Shown one piece after another: positions 44,796 through 54,021 of a stretch of DNA of 64,000 nucleotides. This stretch comes from Polynucleobacter sp. JS-JIR-II-b4 (GTDB lineage Bacteria; Pseudomonadota; Gammaproteobacteria; Burkholderiales; Burkholderiaceae). A program made the position numbers and the translations under genes. Numbering within the stretch: position 1 is the first letter of the stretch; every line of letters begins with the position of its first letter. The stretch lies in contig NZ_CP061306.1 of NCBI RefSeq assembly GCF_018687815.1, forward strand, positions 682,001 to 746,000, written 5' to 3'. The notes under the pieces are model-generated. The model was not told where the DNA came from. It saw nothing but the letters and a program-made list of their open reading frames with translations, and ran no database searches.

Positions 44796-45617
44796 ATGGC
44801 CACCGTTCTTGTATTCGATATAGAAACCATTCCAGATGTCACTGGATTGCGTCGTCTGGAGGATTTTCCAGACTCCATGAGCGATGCCGAGGTTGCTAGC
44901 AAAGTGATGGCGGAGCGCGCAGAAAAGACCGGTAGTGAATTTCTACCCTTGTTTCTGCAAAAAATTGTTGCTATCTCTTGTGTGATCCGCAGGACTACTA
45001 AAGAAGGTTTGCCACAAATTAAAGTGGGCACTCTAGGGACTCCGCAGGATGATGAGAGAGTCTTAATACAAGCTTTCTTTGATCTCATCGAAAAATACAC
45101 CCCTCAACTCGTTTCTTGGAATGGCAGCGGGTTTGATTTGCCCGTGCTGCACTATCGCGCCTTAGCCAATCATGTGCAAGCTCCGCGCTACTGGGAGATG
45201 GGTGAGAGCCAGGATTCTGATAGCCGAGAATTTAAGTGGAATAACTACATCAGTCGTTATCACATGCGCCATCTCGACATGATGGATCTATTGGCTAAAT
45301 TCAATGGTCGTGCAAATGCCCCTTTAGATGGATTGGCAAAGCTATGTGGTTTCCCAGGCAAGATGGGTATGGACGGCAGCCAAGTATGGCCCGCGTATCA
45401 GGATGGCAAGATTAATGACATCCGCCGTTACTGCGAGACCGATGTGGTCAATACTTATCTCATGTACTGTCGTTTTCAATTGCTGCGTGGCGGCTTTTCT
45501 GATGCTGAATATCAAGAAGAAATTGATTTCGTGAAGGCTTATTTAGAAAAAGAATCTAAAGAGCCTAATGGCAGTCAGTGGCAAGAATATCTCCAAGGTT
45601 TTTCTGCGGATGCGTAG
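44796..45617 (+). CDS. PolB-like 3'-5' exonuclease
   Basis: 273 residues. ATVLVFDIETIPDVTG (motif I, DxE), VSWNGSGFDLPVLHYRAL (motif II) and IRRYCETDVVNTYLMYCRF (motif III, Tyr-x3-Asp) give a DEDDy exonuclease resembling the proofreading domain of family B polymerases. No polymerase domain is attached. Role probably DNA or RNA end processing; substrate unknown. It lies between nlpD and rlmD and overlaps rlmD by 8 bp. Confidence 0.9.
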   Translation: MATVLVFDIETIPDVTGLRRLEDFPDSMSDAEVASKVMAERAEKTGSEFLPLFLQKIVAISCVIRRTTKEGLPQIKVGTLGTPQDDERVLIQAFFDLIEKYTPQLVSWNGSGFDLPVLHYRALANHVQAPRYWEMGESQDSDSREFKWNNYISRYHMRHLDMMDLLAKFNGRANAPLDGLAKLCGFPGKMGMDGSQVWPAYQDGKINDIRRYCETDVVNTYLMYCRFQLLRGGFSDAEYQEEIDFVKAYLEKESKEPNGSQWQEYLQGFSADA

Positions 45618-47037
45618 AGGGGATAAGCCAGTCAATATTGAGGTGACTGAGCCAATTAAAGTCGAAGCACTGGATTTGGATGCCCAGGGGATTGCACGCC
45701 TGGCACCCAATGAGGAGGAGGCCGCCCAAAGTCAAAGCGGTAAGGTGATCTTTATTAAAGGCGCGCTGCCAACCGAGTTGGTTACTTACACCATCACCAG
45801 TAATAAAGCGCGCTTTAGCAAAGCCAAAGTACGTGACATTCTGAAACCCGCCGTGTTTAGGGCGGAACCTAAGTGCAAAGCCTTTGGTGTGTGTGGTGGC
45901 TGCACCATGCAGCATCTAGATATCAGGGCGCAAGTAGCGATGAAGCAGCGTGTACTTGAAGATGACTTGCAACATATTGCCAAAGTAAGGCCGCAAGAAA
46001 TTCTGCGCCCGATGGGTGGGCCTACTTGGGAATATCGTCACCGAGCACGTCTAAGCGCTGTCAATCGCTCCATTAAAAAAGGTACGGTACTCATTGGCTT
46101 TCATGAGGGTAAGAGTGGCTATGTAGCTGACATGCTAGCTTGTGAAATTTTGCCTAAGCACGTATCAGACTTATTACCCGAGATGCGCAAGTTGGTGATG
46201 GGGTTATCGATCGTTGACCGTATGCCACAGATTGAGATTGCGGTTGGTGAACCGGAAGATGTTTTCTCGGATGATCCCAAGAAATTAAAACCAGTCACTG
46301 CTTTAGTGTTTCGAAATCTCAAACCTTTAACTGTTGAAGATGAGCAACTTCTCCGACAGTTTGCTGATCAGCACCAGGTTTGGATATGGCTCCAACCCAA
46401 AGGCATTGAGACTGTGGCACCGTTTTATCCCGAGACCGGCAAGCTTTGTTATCGCCTGCCTGAGTTTGAGATCGAGATGCCATTTAAGCCTGCGGATTTC
46501 ACACAGGTGAATCACATGATGAACCGTGCATTGGTGAGCAGGGCGATTCGATTGCTTGAAGTCAAAGAAACAGATCGAGTATTGGATCTCTTTTGCGGTA
46601 TTGGCAACTTCACATTACCTCTTGCCAGAAAAGCAAAACAGGTTTTAGGGATCGAGGGTTTAGAGAGTTTGACGACTCGAGCTAAAGCTAATGCAGAACA
46701 TAATCGACTCATAGATAAAGCCAGCTTTATGCAAAGCGACTTATTTCAAGTCACAACAGAAACAATTGCATCGTGGGGCAAAGCAGAGCGCTGGTTAATG
46801 GATCCCCCGCGCGAGGGTGCGATGGAGATTTGTAAAGCGCTTGAAGAGTTGCAAATTGCGCAAAGTGAATTGTTACCACAACGCATTGTTTACGTATCGT
46901 GCAATCCTAAAACTTTGGCGAGGGATGTGGAAATCTTGTGTCATCAAGCGGGCTACACCTTAAGCAGTGCGGGCATTATTAATATGTTCCCCCATACCTC
47001 CCATGTGGAGTCTATGGCAGTTTTTGATAAAGCCTAG
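45610..47037 (+). CDS. rlmD: 23S rRNA (uracil(1939)-C(5))-methyltransferase RlmD
   Basis: 475 residues from ATG 45610, overlapping the exonuclease stop by 8 bp; a start at 45568 would overlap by 50 bp. An N-terminal TRAM domain (IEVTEPIKVEALDLDAQGIAR) precedes the four-Cys iron-sulfur site, CKAFGVCGGC plus an upstream Cys region. SAM motif VLDLFCGIGNFTLPLA and the catalytic-Cys motif VYVSCNPKTLARDV follow. It makes m5U at 23S position 1939. Monocistronic or distal in the nlpD-exonuclease run. Confidence 0.93.
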   Translation: MRRGDKPVNIEVTEPIKVEALDLDAQGIARLAPNEEEAAQSQSGKVIFIKGALPTELVTYTITSNKARFSKAKVRDILKPAVFRAEPKCKAFGVCGGCTMQHLDIRAQVAMKQRVLEDDLQHIAKVRPQEILRPMGGPTWEYRHRARLSAVNRSIKKGTVLIGFHEGKSGYVADMLACEILPKHVSDLLPEMRKLVMGLSIVDRMPQIEIAVGEPEDVFSDDPKKLKPVTALVFRNLKPLTVEDEQLLRQFADQHQVWIWLQPKGIETVAPFYPETGKLCYRLPEFEIEMPFKPADFTQVNHMMNRALVSRAIRLLEVKETDRVLDLFCGIGNFTLPLARKAKQVLGIEGLESLTTRAKANAEHNRLIDKASFMQSDLFQVTTETIASWGKAERWLMDPPREGAMEICKALEELQIAQSELLPQRIVYVSCNPKTLARDVEILCHQAGYTLSSAGIINMFPHTSHVESMAVFDKA

Positions 47038-47091
47038 CCTTTTGATATAGTAGTCAGTAATAAATAAAAATAAGTATCAAGGGGTAGTTAC

Positions 47092-47646
47092 ATGAAAAAA
47101 ATAGCAATTTTGCTATGGGCTCTTTCTGCGCCTATTGCTTACGGTCAATCGCAAAACTTTGAAGGTTTTGGTTTGTCTGTGGACTATGCATTAAATTCTA
47201 TTACTGATGTTTCAACACCCGGCGGCTCACAAACTAGTCGAAGCGGAATTCCCAGTATTACTGCTGACGCATACAAGGCTATAAATAATCAATGGCTAGT
47301 TGGCGCCTATGGTAGTTATGATTTGGCTACAACGGATACTGCGGGCTCTGATCCTGACGCACAGCACCCCATCGAAGCAGGCGGAAAAGTGGCTTATGCG
47401 TTTACTGAAAATTTATTAGGCTATATTAAGCTCGGATGGTCTTGGTCCAAATACTCATCACCTGGCTACTATCAATGGATGAATGGACCTAGTTACGGCA
47501 TTGGTGCGGAATACCTGCTCACCAAACATCTCTTTACTAGAGTAGAGGTAGCACAGCAAAACTATAAAACCGTTCAGTGGAGTGATGGCTCAACCGACAA
47601 GGTTAATATCAATTCCTATGGTGTTTCTTTGGGTTGGCGCTTCTAA
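47092..47646 (+). CDS. Small outer-membrane beta-barrel protein
   Basis: 184 residues with a signal peptide MKKIAILLWALSAPIAYGQ. The mature part shows eight or so amphipathic strands (FGLSVDYAL, WLVGAYGSYDLA, GGKVAYAF, YIKLGWSWSKY, GIGAEYLLT, FTRVEVAQQNY, NINSYGVSLGWRF) and ends in Phe, the Bam targeting signal. It resembles OmpA-TM or OmpX-type eight-strand barrels. No specific function. AAGGGGT lies upstream at normal spacing. Confidence 0.75.
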   Translation: MKKIAILLWALSAPIAYGQSQNFEGFGLSVDYALNSITDVSTPGGSQTSRSGIPSITADAYKAINNQWLVGAYGSYDLATTDTAGSDPDAQHPIEAGGKVAYAFTENLLGYIKLGWSWSKYSSPGYYQWMNGPSYGIGAEYLLTKHLFTRVEVAQQNYKTVQWSDGSTDKVNINSYGVSLGWRF

Positions 47647-47682
47647 ACTTTCATTCTCGAGTGTTCCTGATGCTTAATAATT

Positions 47683-47736
47683 GCACCAGAAGGGCGCTAA
47701 TTTAGTGCATTTAGCCTGATGCTGGTGCGGCGCCCT
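47683..47736. other. Interleaved inverted repeats (possible structured RNA)
   Basis: GCACCAG (47683-47689) pairs with CTGGTGC (47722-47728); AGGGCGC (47691-47697) pairs with GCGCCCT (47730-47736). The order A-B-A'-B' gives either a pseudoknot or two mutually exclusive hairpins. A third stem, GCGCTA/TAGTGC (47694-47708), is nested inside. It lies between the beta-barrel gene and the 26-residue ORF. Confidence 0.4.
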
Positions 47737-47818
47737 AAAAATCATGTCTTATAGAAGAGTAGATTGGGCTTGTGCAGTGATGTGTTGCTGCTCAACTTTT
47801 TATCTTCGGGAGAGTGTC

Positions 47819-47899
47819 ATGAAGGCCTCAGATAGTTTTGCAATCTTATTGATTTTGGTTGCGCTATCCTATGCTGTCAGTATGTTTGTAGCGACTTAA
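47819..47899 (+). CDS. Possible 26-residue membrane peptide
   Basis: ATG 47819 follows GGGAGAG with 4-5 bp spacing. The peptide is nearly all hydrophobic (SFAILLILVALSYAVSMFVA), one TM helix with MKASD at the front. Small single-TM peptides of this kind are common but hard to prove. It lies 83 bp downstream of the interleaved repeats and could be controlled by them. Confidence 0.4.
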   Translation: MKASDSFAILLILVALSYAVSMFVAT

Positions 47900-47934
47900 T
47901 TATTTAGCTAAACAAACAGACTAAATAGCAGCAG

Positions 47935-47958
47935 TAAAAAAGGCGCCCGCAGGCGCCT
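47935..47958 (-). terminator. Rho-independent terminator of BI-1 gene
   Basis: AGGCGCC, loop CGCA, GGCGCCT (7-bp GC-rich stem), then TTTTTTAC on the minus strand. It lies 44 bp beyond the stop of the minus-strand gene. A strong intrinsic terminator. Confidence 0.85.
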
Positions 47959-48001
47959 GATGAGAACAACACACTAAAGTTTTAGCGTGTCTTAATCTCC
48001 C

Positions 48002-48703
48002 TTAATCTCGATTGCCACCAACAATACCCAAGAGGGCAAGTAAGTTGGTGAAGACGTTATACACATCTAAATAAATAGCTAAAGTAGCCATGATGTAATT
48101 AGTCTCGCCGCCATTGATAACGCGTTGCACGTCAACCAAGATGAAGGCTGAGAAGATGGCGATGGCTAACACCATCACAGTCAACATCAAAGCTGGCAAT
48201 TGCAGCCAGATATTTGCCAATGAGGCAACGATCAAGAGAAGTACGCCTACCATCAAGAATTTGCCTAGGCCAGAGAAATCACTCTTGCTCACTGTTGCAA
48301 TAGTTGCCATGGTAGCGAAGATTGCAGCCGTGCCGCCAAATGACAACATGATCAATGTCGCACCATTGCTATAGCTATTGAGGGTGAAGCCAATCAAACG
48401 GGACATCATGATGCCCATGAAGAAGGTAAAGCCCAGGAGCAGGAGAACGCCGACGCCTGTATCTTTATTCTTTTCAATTGCCCAGAAGAAGCCAAAAGCT
48501 ACGGCCATGAAGACGATGAAGCCAATAAATGGGCTGCCAGAGAACAGGCTTAGACCCATTGCTACACCAAGCCAAGCACCAATCACAGTTGGAACCATGG
48601 AGAGCGCTAAAAGGGCGTAGGTGTTGCGAAGCACGCGGTTGCGTACCTGGACGGTGCTAATTGAGCCGGTTTGGCCAAAGCCGTAAGAGTTCAGATCACT
48701 CAT
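48002..48703 (-). CDS. Bax inhibitor-1/YccA family inner membrane protein
   Basis: 233 residues from ATG 48703, with AAGGAG upstream (minus strand); the frame is open to 48787 but a start there lacks a good site. Seven TM helices follow a short soluble N-terminus. TVQVRNRVLRNTYALLALSMVPTVIGAWLG and IYLDVYNVFTNLLALLGI are BI-1 signatures. YccA inhibits the FtsH protease, and in this window the FtsH partners HflK/HflC are encoded 10 kb away. Calcium-leak activity is known for some relatives. Confidence 0.9.
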   Translation of the reverse strand: MSDLNSYGFGQTGSISTVQVRNRVLRNTYALLALSMVPTVIGAWLGVAMGLSLFSGSPFIGFIVFMAVAFGFFWAIEKNKDTGVGVLLLLGFTFFMGIMMSRLIGFTLNSYSNGATLIMLSFGGTAAIFATMATIATVSKSDFSGLGKFLMVGVLLLIVASLANIWLQLPALMLTVMVLAIAIFSAFILVDVQRVINGGETNYIMATLAIYLDVYNVFTNLLALLGIVGGNRD

Positions 48704-48882
48704 ATTGACTCCTTCTTTTTCATAGTGAATACAAGAGCCCATGAAGGGCTGTTGAGGATAAGTATAGACAAAACACCCTAATTTCAAGCCCCGACAGAAA
48801 AGACCTACAAATTAAAGGCTTATGCCCTGTAAATTCAAGGGCTTAGCCCTACAGACATAGGGGTAAATACGGTCAGGCAATG

Positions 48883-48888
48883 TATAAT
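48883..48888 (+). promoter_or_regulatory. Predicted -10 box of ndk promoter
   Basis: TATAAT, preceded by TG (TGTATAAT), 77 bp before the ndk start. No good -35 hexamer at 17 bp, so recognition may rely on the upstream TG. Confidence 0.45.
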
Positions 48889-48964
48889 TCGGGGGTCGCT
48901 GGAGTGGGGTGGCTTTATTGGCCTCACCTAGCAAATACCTTTGAAATCACTATTGGAGTCTTGC

Positions 48965-49390
48965 ATGGCAATTGAACGCACCCTTTCTATTATCAAACCT
49001 GATGCTGTCGCTAAAAACGTCATCGGCAAAATCTATGACCGTTTTGAATCCGCTGGTTTGAAGATCATTGCTTCCAGAATGGCGCATTTGTCACAAAATG
49101 AAGCTGAGCAGTTCTATGGCGTTCATAAAGACCGTCCTTTCTTCAAAGATTTGGTGAGCTTCATGATTTCTGGTCCTGTGATGATTCAAGTATTGCAAGG
49201 CGAAGGTGCTATTGCTAAGAATCGTGACTTGATGGGCGCGACTGATCCGAAGAAAGCAGAAAAAGGCACAATCCGTGCTGACTTTGCTGACAGCATTGAT
49301 GCAAATGCGGTTCACGGTTCTGATGCTCCTGAAACAGCTGCTGTGGAAGTTGCATTCTTCTTCCCTGGCATGAATGTTTTCAATCGTTAA
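48965..49390 (+). CDS. ndk: Nucleoside diphosphate kinase
   Basis: 141 residues from ATG 48965, with GGAG upstream; the frame is open to 48941 but the extra residues are not part of Ndk. [20 protein letters not shown] starts the protein and the catalytic His117 lies in [12 protein letters not shown]. The enzyme balances NTP and dNTP pools by phosphate transfer through the phosphohistidine. First gene of the ndk-to-purA run. A CAATCGTT/AACGATTG hairpin spans the stop codon. Confidence 0.97.
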   Translation: MAIERTLSIIKPDAVAKNVIGKIYDRFESAGLKIIASRMAHLSQNEAEQFYGVHKDRPFFKDLVSFMISGPVMIQVLQGEGAIAKNRDLMGATDPKKAEKGTIRADFADSIDANAVHGSDAPETAAVEVAFFFPGMNVFNR

Positions 49391-49436
49391 TCAACGATTG
49401 CTAACGAACAACCTATTTAATTTATAAGTAGGCGCA

Positions 49437-50669
49437 TTGACCTCCCCGCGCGTAAATCTCTTGGATTTTGACGCTGACCAAATGGCAGCGTATGTCGCGG
49501 GGTTGAATGAAAAGCCCTTTAGGGCAAAGCAACTCATGCAGTGGATACACCAACGCGGTGTAGCTGACATTAATGATATGAGTGATTTAGCAAAAAGCTT
49601 TAGAGCAACTTTGTTAGATAAAGCGGAAGTACTTTCCCTCCCCGTTATCAAAGATGAGCACGCCAATGACGGTACACGCAAGTGGCTATTGGACGTGGGC
49701 GCTGGTAATGCAGTCGAGTCTGTGTTTATTCCTGAGGATGATCGAGGCACCTTGTGTATCTCTTCTCAGGCGGGCTGCGCAGTCAATTGCCGTTTTTGCT
49801 CAACTGGGCATCAAGGTTTTTCACGCAATCTGACTTCCGGCGAAATCATTGGTCAACTCTGGTTTGCTGAACATCTTTTGCGCAATGACCCAGAGGCTAT
49901 TCGCAGAATAGAAAAGTTTCCAACGCCAGGCTGGGAACACACTGGTCGTGTGATTTCTAATGTGGTGATGATGGGCATGGGTGAGCCCTTGCTCAACTAT
50001 GACAACGTGGTATCTGCGTTGCGCTTGATGCTGGATGACAGAGCGTACGGTTTATCGCGCCGTCGTGTGACCGTTTCTACATCGGGTGTAGTGCCGATGA
50101 TTGATCGTCTCGCACAAGATTGCCCTGTAGCATTGGCAGTTTCATTACATGCGCCCAATGACGCATTACGCGATCAATTGGTACCACTCAATCAAAAATA
50201 TCCTCTACGTGAATTGCTTGATGCGTGCGAACGTTACTTGCCATTTGCACCAAGAGATTTCTTGACCTTTGAATATTGCATGCTCGATGGCGTGAATGAC
50301 TCCGACATCCAGGCAAAAGAATTAGTACGCTTACTCAGAAACATTAAGTGCAAAATTAATCTCATTCCATTTAACCCTTTCCCAGAGTCCGGCCTCAAGC
50401 GCTCATCAGCGCAACGCGTCAATGCTTTTGCCGGCATCCTTTTAGATGCGGGCATGGTGGCTACTGTACGAAAGACCCGCGGTGATGACATTGCAGCCGC
50501 CTGCGGTCAGTTGGCAGGAGATGTTGTGGATCGCACCCGTGTGCGTGAACGCGCTGTTCACAATGCTGAGATTGAACTCGCCGAGGTTGAGCCGGATGAA
50601 GAGTTTGATCAAGATACCAATCTGGGACCAAACGAGCATCCCATTGAGTGGCTCAAAAAGCTTAAGTAA
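49437..50669 (+). CDS. rlmN: Dual-specificity RNA methyltransferase RlmN
   Basis: 410 residues from TTG 49437 with AGTAGG 5 bp upstream. Radical-SAM cluster motif C-x3-C-x2-C in [15 protein letters not shown], the motif [13 protein letters not shown], and the methyl-carrying Cys in [12 protein letters not shown]. It makes m2A2503 in 23S rRNA and m2A37 in some tRNAs. The C-terminal tail of about 40 residues is acidic and probably disordered. It lies in the ndk-rlmN order typical of Burkholderiales, 29 bp before ispG. Confidence 0.96.
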   Translation: MTSPRVNLLDFDADQMAAYVAGLNEKPFRAKQLMQWIHQRGVADINDMSDLAKSFRATLLDKAEVLSLPVIKDEHANDGTRKWLLDVGAGNAVESVFIPEDDRGTLCISSQAGCAVNCRFCSTGHQGFSRNLTSGEIIGQLWFAEHLLRNDPEAIRRIEKFPTPGWEHTGRVISNVVMMGMGEPLLNYDNVVSALRLMLDDRAYGLSRRRVTVSTSGVVPMIDRLAQDCPVALAVSLHAPNDALRDQLVPLNQKYPLRELLDACERYLPFAPRDFLTFEYCMLDGVNDSDIQAKELVRLLRNIKCKINLIPFNPFPESGLKRSSAQRVNAFAGILLDAGMVATVRKTRGDDIAAACGQLAGDVVDRTRVRERAVHNAEIELAEVEPDEEFDQDTNLGPNEHPIEWLKKLK

Positions 50670-50698
50670 AAAAATTAGAACCCAATCCATAGATCCTA

Positions 50699-51967
50699 AT
50701 GAGCTCTAATCAATCGTTGCCATCACTTCCGCTAGGCCCATCCCCTAAGCGTGCAACGCGTCAAGCAACCGTTGCCTGGAAAACCAACATCATTACCGTT
50801 GGTGGAGATGCACCAGTGCGTGTGCAGTCAATGACAAATACCGATACTGCGGATGCAGTGGGTACTGCAATTCAGGTAAAGGAATTGGCCCGCGCTGGTT
50901 CGGAGATGGTGCGTATCACTGTCAATACTCCAGAGGCGGCTGCCGCAGTTCCCTATATTCGTGAGCAGTTAGACAAGATGGATGTTTTGGTGCCGTTGAT
51001 TGGCGACTTCCATTACAACGGCCATACTTTATTAAACGATTTTCCGGAGTGCGCTAAAGCGCTCTCGAAGTACCGCATCAACCCAGGCAATGTGGGCAAG
51101 GGCGCCAAGCGCGATCCACAATTTGCACAAATGATTGAAGCTGCTTGCAAATACGACAAGCCTATTCGAATTGGTGTGAACTGGGGCAGCTTGGATCAAG
51201 AGCTTCTGGCTTCGATCATGGATAGCAATGCAGCCCTAACAAATCCAAAAACTGCTCAAGAAGTGATGATTGAGGCGTTGATTCAGTCGGCTTTGCAGTC
51301 GGCCGAAAAAGCAGTTGAGTTTGGTATGAACCCCGATCAAATTTTGCTTTCTTGCAAAGTCAGCAATGTCCAAGATTTGGTTGCTGTGTATCGTGATCTG
51401 TCTCGTCGCTCCGACTATCCGCTGCACTTAGGTCTAACTGAAGCAGGCATGGGCAGTAAAGGTATCGTGTCTTCAACAGCAGCAATGGGTATTTTGTTGC
51501 AAGAAGGTATTGGCGATACGATCCGCGTTTCATTGACGCCTGATCCAGGCGCTCCTCGTGAAAATGAAGTTATCGTTGCCCAAGAAATATTGCAAACCAT
51601 GGGCTTGCGTAATTTCACACCGATGGTGATTGCATGCCCAGGTTGCGGAAGAACTACTAGCACTACCTTCCAGGAGTTGGCAGCGAATATCCAGTCTTAT
51701 TTGCGTCAACAAATGCCTGTATGGAAGAAAACCCATCCTGGCGTAGAGAATATGAACGTCGCCGTGATGGGCTGTATCGTGAATGGCCCAGGCGAGAGTA
51801 AGCATGCCAATATTGGTATTTCATTGCCTGGAACAGGTGAAACCCCTGCTGCCCCAGTGTTTGTCGATGGAATTAAAGTCAAAACGCTGCGTGGTGAGAA
51901 AATTGCCGAAGAGTTTCAGGTGATCGTAGATGACTATGTCAAACAAAACTACGCTGCCAAGCTTTAA
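50699..51967 (+). CDS. ispG: 4-hydroxy-3-methylbut-2-enyl diphosphate synthase
   Basis: 422 residues. [18 protein letters not shown] is the start of the TIM barrel, and the [4Fe-4S] ligands lie in [10 protein letters not shown] and [12 protein letters not shown]. The enzyme (GcpE) carries out the penultimate step of the MEP isoprenoid pathway, turning MEcPP into HMBPP. An insertion near residues 200-270 is usual for proteobacterial IspG. It follows rlmN by 29 bp, without the pilF/rodZ genes seen between them in larger Burkholderiales genomes. Confidence 0.96.
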   Translation: MSSNQSLPSLPLGPSPKRATRQATVAWKTNIITVGGDAPVRVQSMTNTDTADAVGTAIQVKELARAGSEMVRITVNTPEAAAAVPYIREQLDKMDVLVPLIGDFHYNGHTLLNDFPECAKALSKYRINPGNVGKGAKRDPQFAQMIEAACKYDKPIRIGVNWGSLDQELLASIMDSNAALTNPKTAQEVMIEALIQSALQSAEKAVEFGMNPDQILLSCKVSNVQDLVAVYRDLSRRSDYPLHLGLTEAGMGSKGIVSSTAAMGILLQEGIGDTIRVSLTPDPGAPRENEVIVAQEILQTMGLRNFTPMVIACPGCGRTTSTTFQELAANIQSYLRQQMPVWKKTHPGVENMNVAVMGCIVNGPGESKHANIGISLPGTGETPAAPVFVDGIKVKTLRGEKIAEEFQVIVDDYVKQNYAAKL

Positions 51968-51984
51968 CAAGAAGAATAATAAAA

Positions 51985-53313
51985 ATGACTGACGAGAACA
52001 AGCAAACCAAAGTCCAGAAAATGCAAAAGATAAATGGCGTGCGCGGTATGAATGATTTACTGCCAGCAGATGCTGCGCAGTGGGCTCATCTTGAACATGT
52101 TTTACGTGATTTGACTCGTGCTTACGGCTATGAGTTTTTGCGAACACCAATCGTTGAGGCTACTGCAGTATTTCAGCGTGGCATCGGTGAGGTTACCGAT
52201 ATTGTTGAAAAAGAAATGTACTCCTTTGAGGATCGTTTAAACGGCGAGCAACTCACCTTACGTCCCGAGGGTACTGCCGCATTGGTGCGCTCTGTCATTG
52301 AAAACAATTTGTTGTACGAAGGGCCTAAGCGTCTTTGGTACACCGGACCTATGTTCCGTCATGAGCGCCCACAGCGTGGCCGCTATCGCCAGTTCCACCA
52401 GTTTGGTATTGAGGCCTTAGGCTTTGCCGGACCTGATATTGATGCTGAAATCATTCTGATGGGTCAGCGCTTATGGGATGAGTTAGGGTTGAAGGGCGTT
52501 CGTTTAGAAATAAACTCCCTAGGCCAGGCTCCTGAGCGTGCCGAGCACCGCGCCGCATTGGTAACTTACTTTGAGAAAAATCAAGCGCAGCTCGATGAAG
52601 ATTCACAGCGCCGTCTCATTACCAATCCTTTGCGTATATTGGATTCTAAAAATCCAGAGATGCAAGCATTGATTGAGGGCGCACCAAAATTATTGGATTT
52701 TCTGGGCGAGGAGTCGCTGAAGCATTTCGATGCGGTACAGGCATTAATTAAAGCGAATAACATCCCCTGCAAAATTAATCCTCGTCTAGTTCGTGGCCTC
52801 GATTACTACAACCTCACCGTATTTGAGTGGGTGACTGATGAATTAGGTGCTCAAGGCACTATTGCTGGCGGTGGACGCTATGACCCATTAATTGAGCGTA
52901 TGGGTGGCAAAGCTGCGCCAGCTTGTGGTTGGGCCATGGGTATGGAGCGGGTTCTAGAATTAATGAAGGTTTCCGGATCATTGCCAGAAGCTCAGGCTCA
53001 ATGCGATATTTTTGTATTGCATCAAGGTGGCGAGACTTTGACTGCCGCCATGATCATCGCTGAACGCTTGCGGAGCGCTGGAATCGATACCATCCTATTC
53101 TGTCCTCCTGACGGTCAATCGGCCAGCTTTAAGTCCCAAATGAAGAAGGCTGATAGTAGTGGGGCTGCCTTTGCGGTCATTATTGGGCCTGATGAATTAG
53201 CCAAGAATGAGGCGCAACTCAAGGACTTGCGCGGTACGGGTGAGCAGAAGTCCGTGCCTCTGGATGATGTCTTAGGGGCGGCAATTGATGCCCTAGTAGG
53301 CGCCTCCGAATAG
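51985..53313 (+). CDS. hisS: Histidyl-tRNA synthetase
   Basis: 442 residues; ATG 51985, with an internal Met at 52021 as an alternative start ([15 protein letters not shown]). Class II motifs: [34 protein letters not shown] (motif 2 and histidine loop) and [17 protein letters not shown]-terminal anticodon-binding domain (about 340-442) contains [26 protein letters not shown]. It charges tRNA-His. Cotranscribed with yfgM, bamB and der. Confidence 0.97.
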   Translation: MTDENKQTKVQKMQKINGVRGMNDLLPADAAQWAHLEHVLRDLTRAYGYEFLRTPIVEATAVFQRGIGEVTDIVEKEMYSFEDRLNGEQLTLRPEGTAALVRSVIENNLLYEGPKRLWYTGPMFRHERPQRGRYRQFHQFGIEALGFAGPDIDAEIILMGQRLWDELGLKGVRLEINSLGQAPERAEHRAALVTYFEKNQAQLDEDSQRRLITNPLRILDSKNPEMQALIEGAPKLLDFLGEESLKHFDAVQALIKANNIPCKINPRLVRGLDYYNLTVFEWVTDELGAQGTIAGGGRYDPLIERMGGKAAPACGWAMGMERVLELMKVSGSLPEAQAQCDIFVLHQGGETLTAAMIIAERLRSAGIDTILFCPPDGQSASFKSQMKKADSSGAAFAVIIGPDELAKNEAQLKDLRGTGEQKSVPLDDVLGAAIDALVGASE

Positions 53314-53361
53314 AATTAAGCTAATACACACTAATTACCTATTAAATGAGTTTGGATTGAC

Positions 53362-54021
53362 ATGCCTTTAGATCTAGAAGAACAAGAACAATTAGACCAA
53401 TTCAAAGAGTTTTGGCAAAAGTACCGCAACCTTATTACTGGGGTCGTTACCGTTGCCTTGTTTGCTTATGCTGCATACAGTGGCTATCAATGGTGGCGCA
53501 ATAGTCAGGCACTTGAAGCGTCTAAGCTTTATGAAACGATGGTTGGTGCCATTGCTAAAGGCGATAAAGATCAGACCCTGCGCGCAACAGATGACTTGCA
53601 AAAAGATTTTGGCCGTACACCATACGCAGCAATGTCTAGTTTGATCGCTGCACGAATTGCATCGGATGCAGGCGATAGCGCAAAAGCTTTGGAGTATTTG
53701 CGTTGGGCGGCAAAAAATGCATCTAATGATGGTTATCTTGGGTTGGCGAAATTACGCTTAGTAACTCAATTAATTGAGCAGGGCAGTGAAAAAGATTTTG
53801 CAGAGGCAGATCAAATCTTGAATGAGAAACCGATTGCTGGTTTTGAATCTTTATGGCTTGAGCGTCGTGGGGATTGGTATTTAGCGCAAAAGAAAAATGA
53901 GCAAGCTAAAGTAAGCTATCAAGATGCCTGGAAAAAATTAGACCAAGCAAAAGAATTCCCTGAAGAGGCGCGTCGTCTTCTCAAGGTTAAATTAGATGCT
54001 GTTGGAGGAGTTGCTCAGTGA
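53362..54021 (+). CDS. yfgM: YfgM family ancillary SecYEG subunit
   Basis: 219 residues. One TM helix (NLITGVVTVALFAYAAYSGYQWW, about 24-46) and a periplasmic TPR-like domain with SSLIAARIASDAGDSAKALEYLRWAAKNA. The N-terminal segment EEQEQLDQFKEFWQKYRN is typical of YfgM. E. coli YfgM binds SecYEG and hands substrates to periplasmic chaperones. It lies between hisS and bamB, the conserved location, and its stop overlaps the bamB start. Confidence 0.92.
   Translation: MPLDLEEQEQLDQFKEFWQKYRNLITGVVTVALFAYAAYSGYQWWRNSQALEASKLYETMVGAIAKGDKDQTLRATDDLQKDFGRTPYAAMSSLIAARIASDAGDSAKALEYLRWAAKNASNDGYLGLAKLRLVTQLIEQGSEKDFAEADQILNEKPIAGFESLWLERRGDWYLAQKKNEQAKVSYQDAWKKLDQAKEFPEEARRLLKVKLDAVGGVAQ

Noticed and set aside
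44207-45100. Several minus-strand ORFs of 95-145 codons over nlpD and the exonuclease
   Set aside because: All are antisense to well-identified genes and show no domains or starts.
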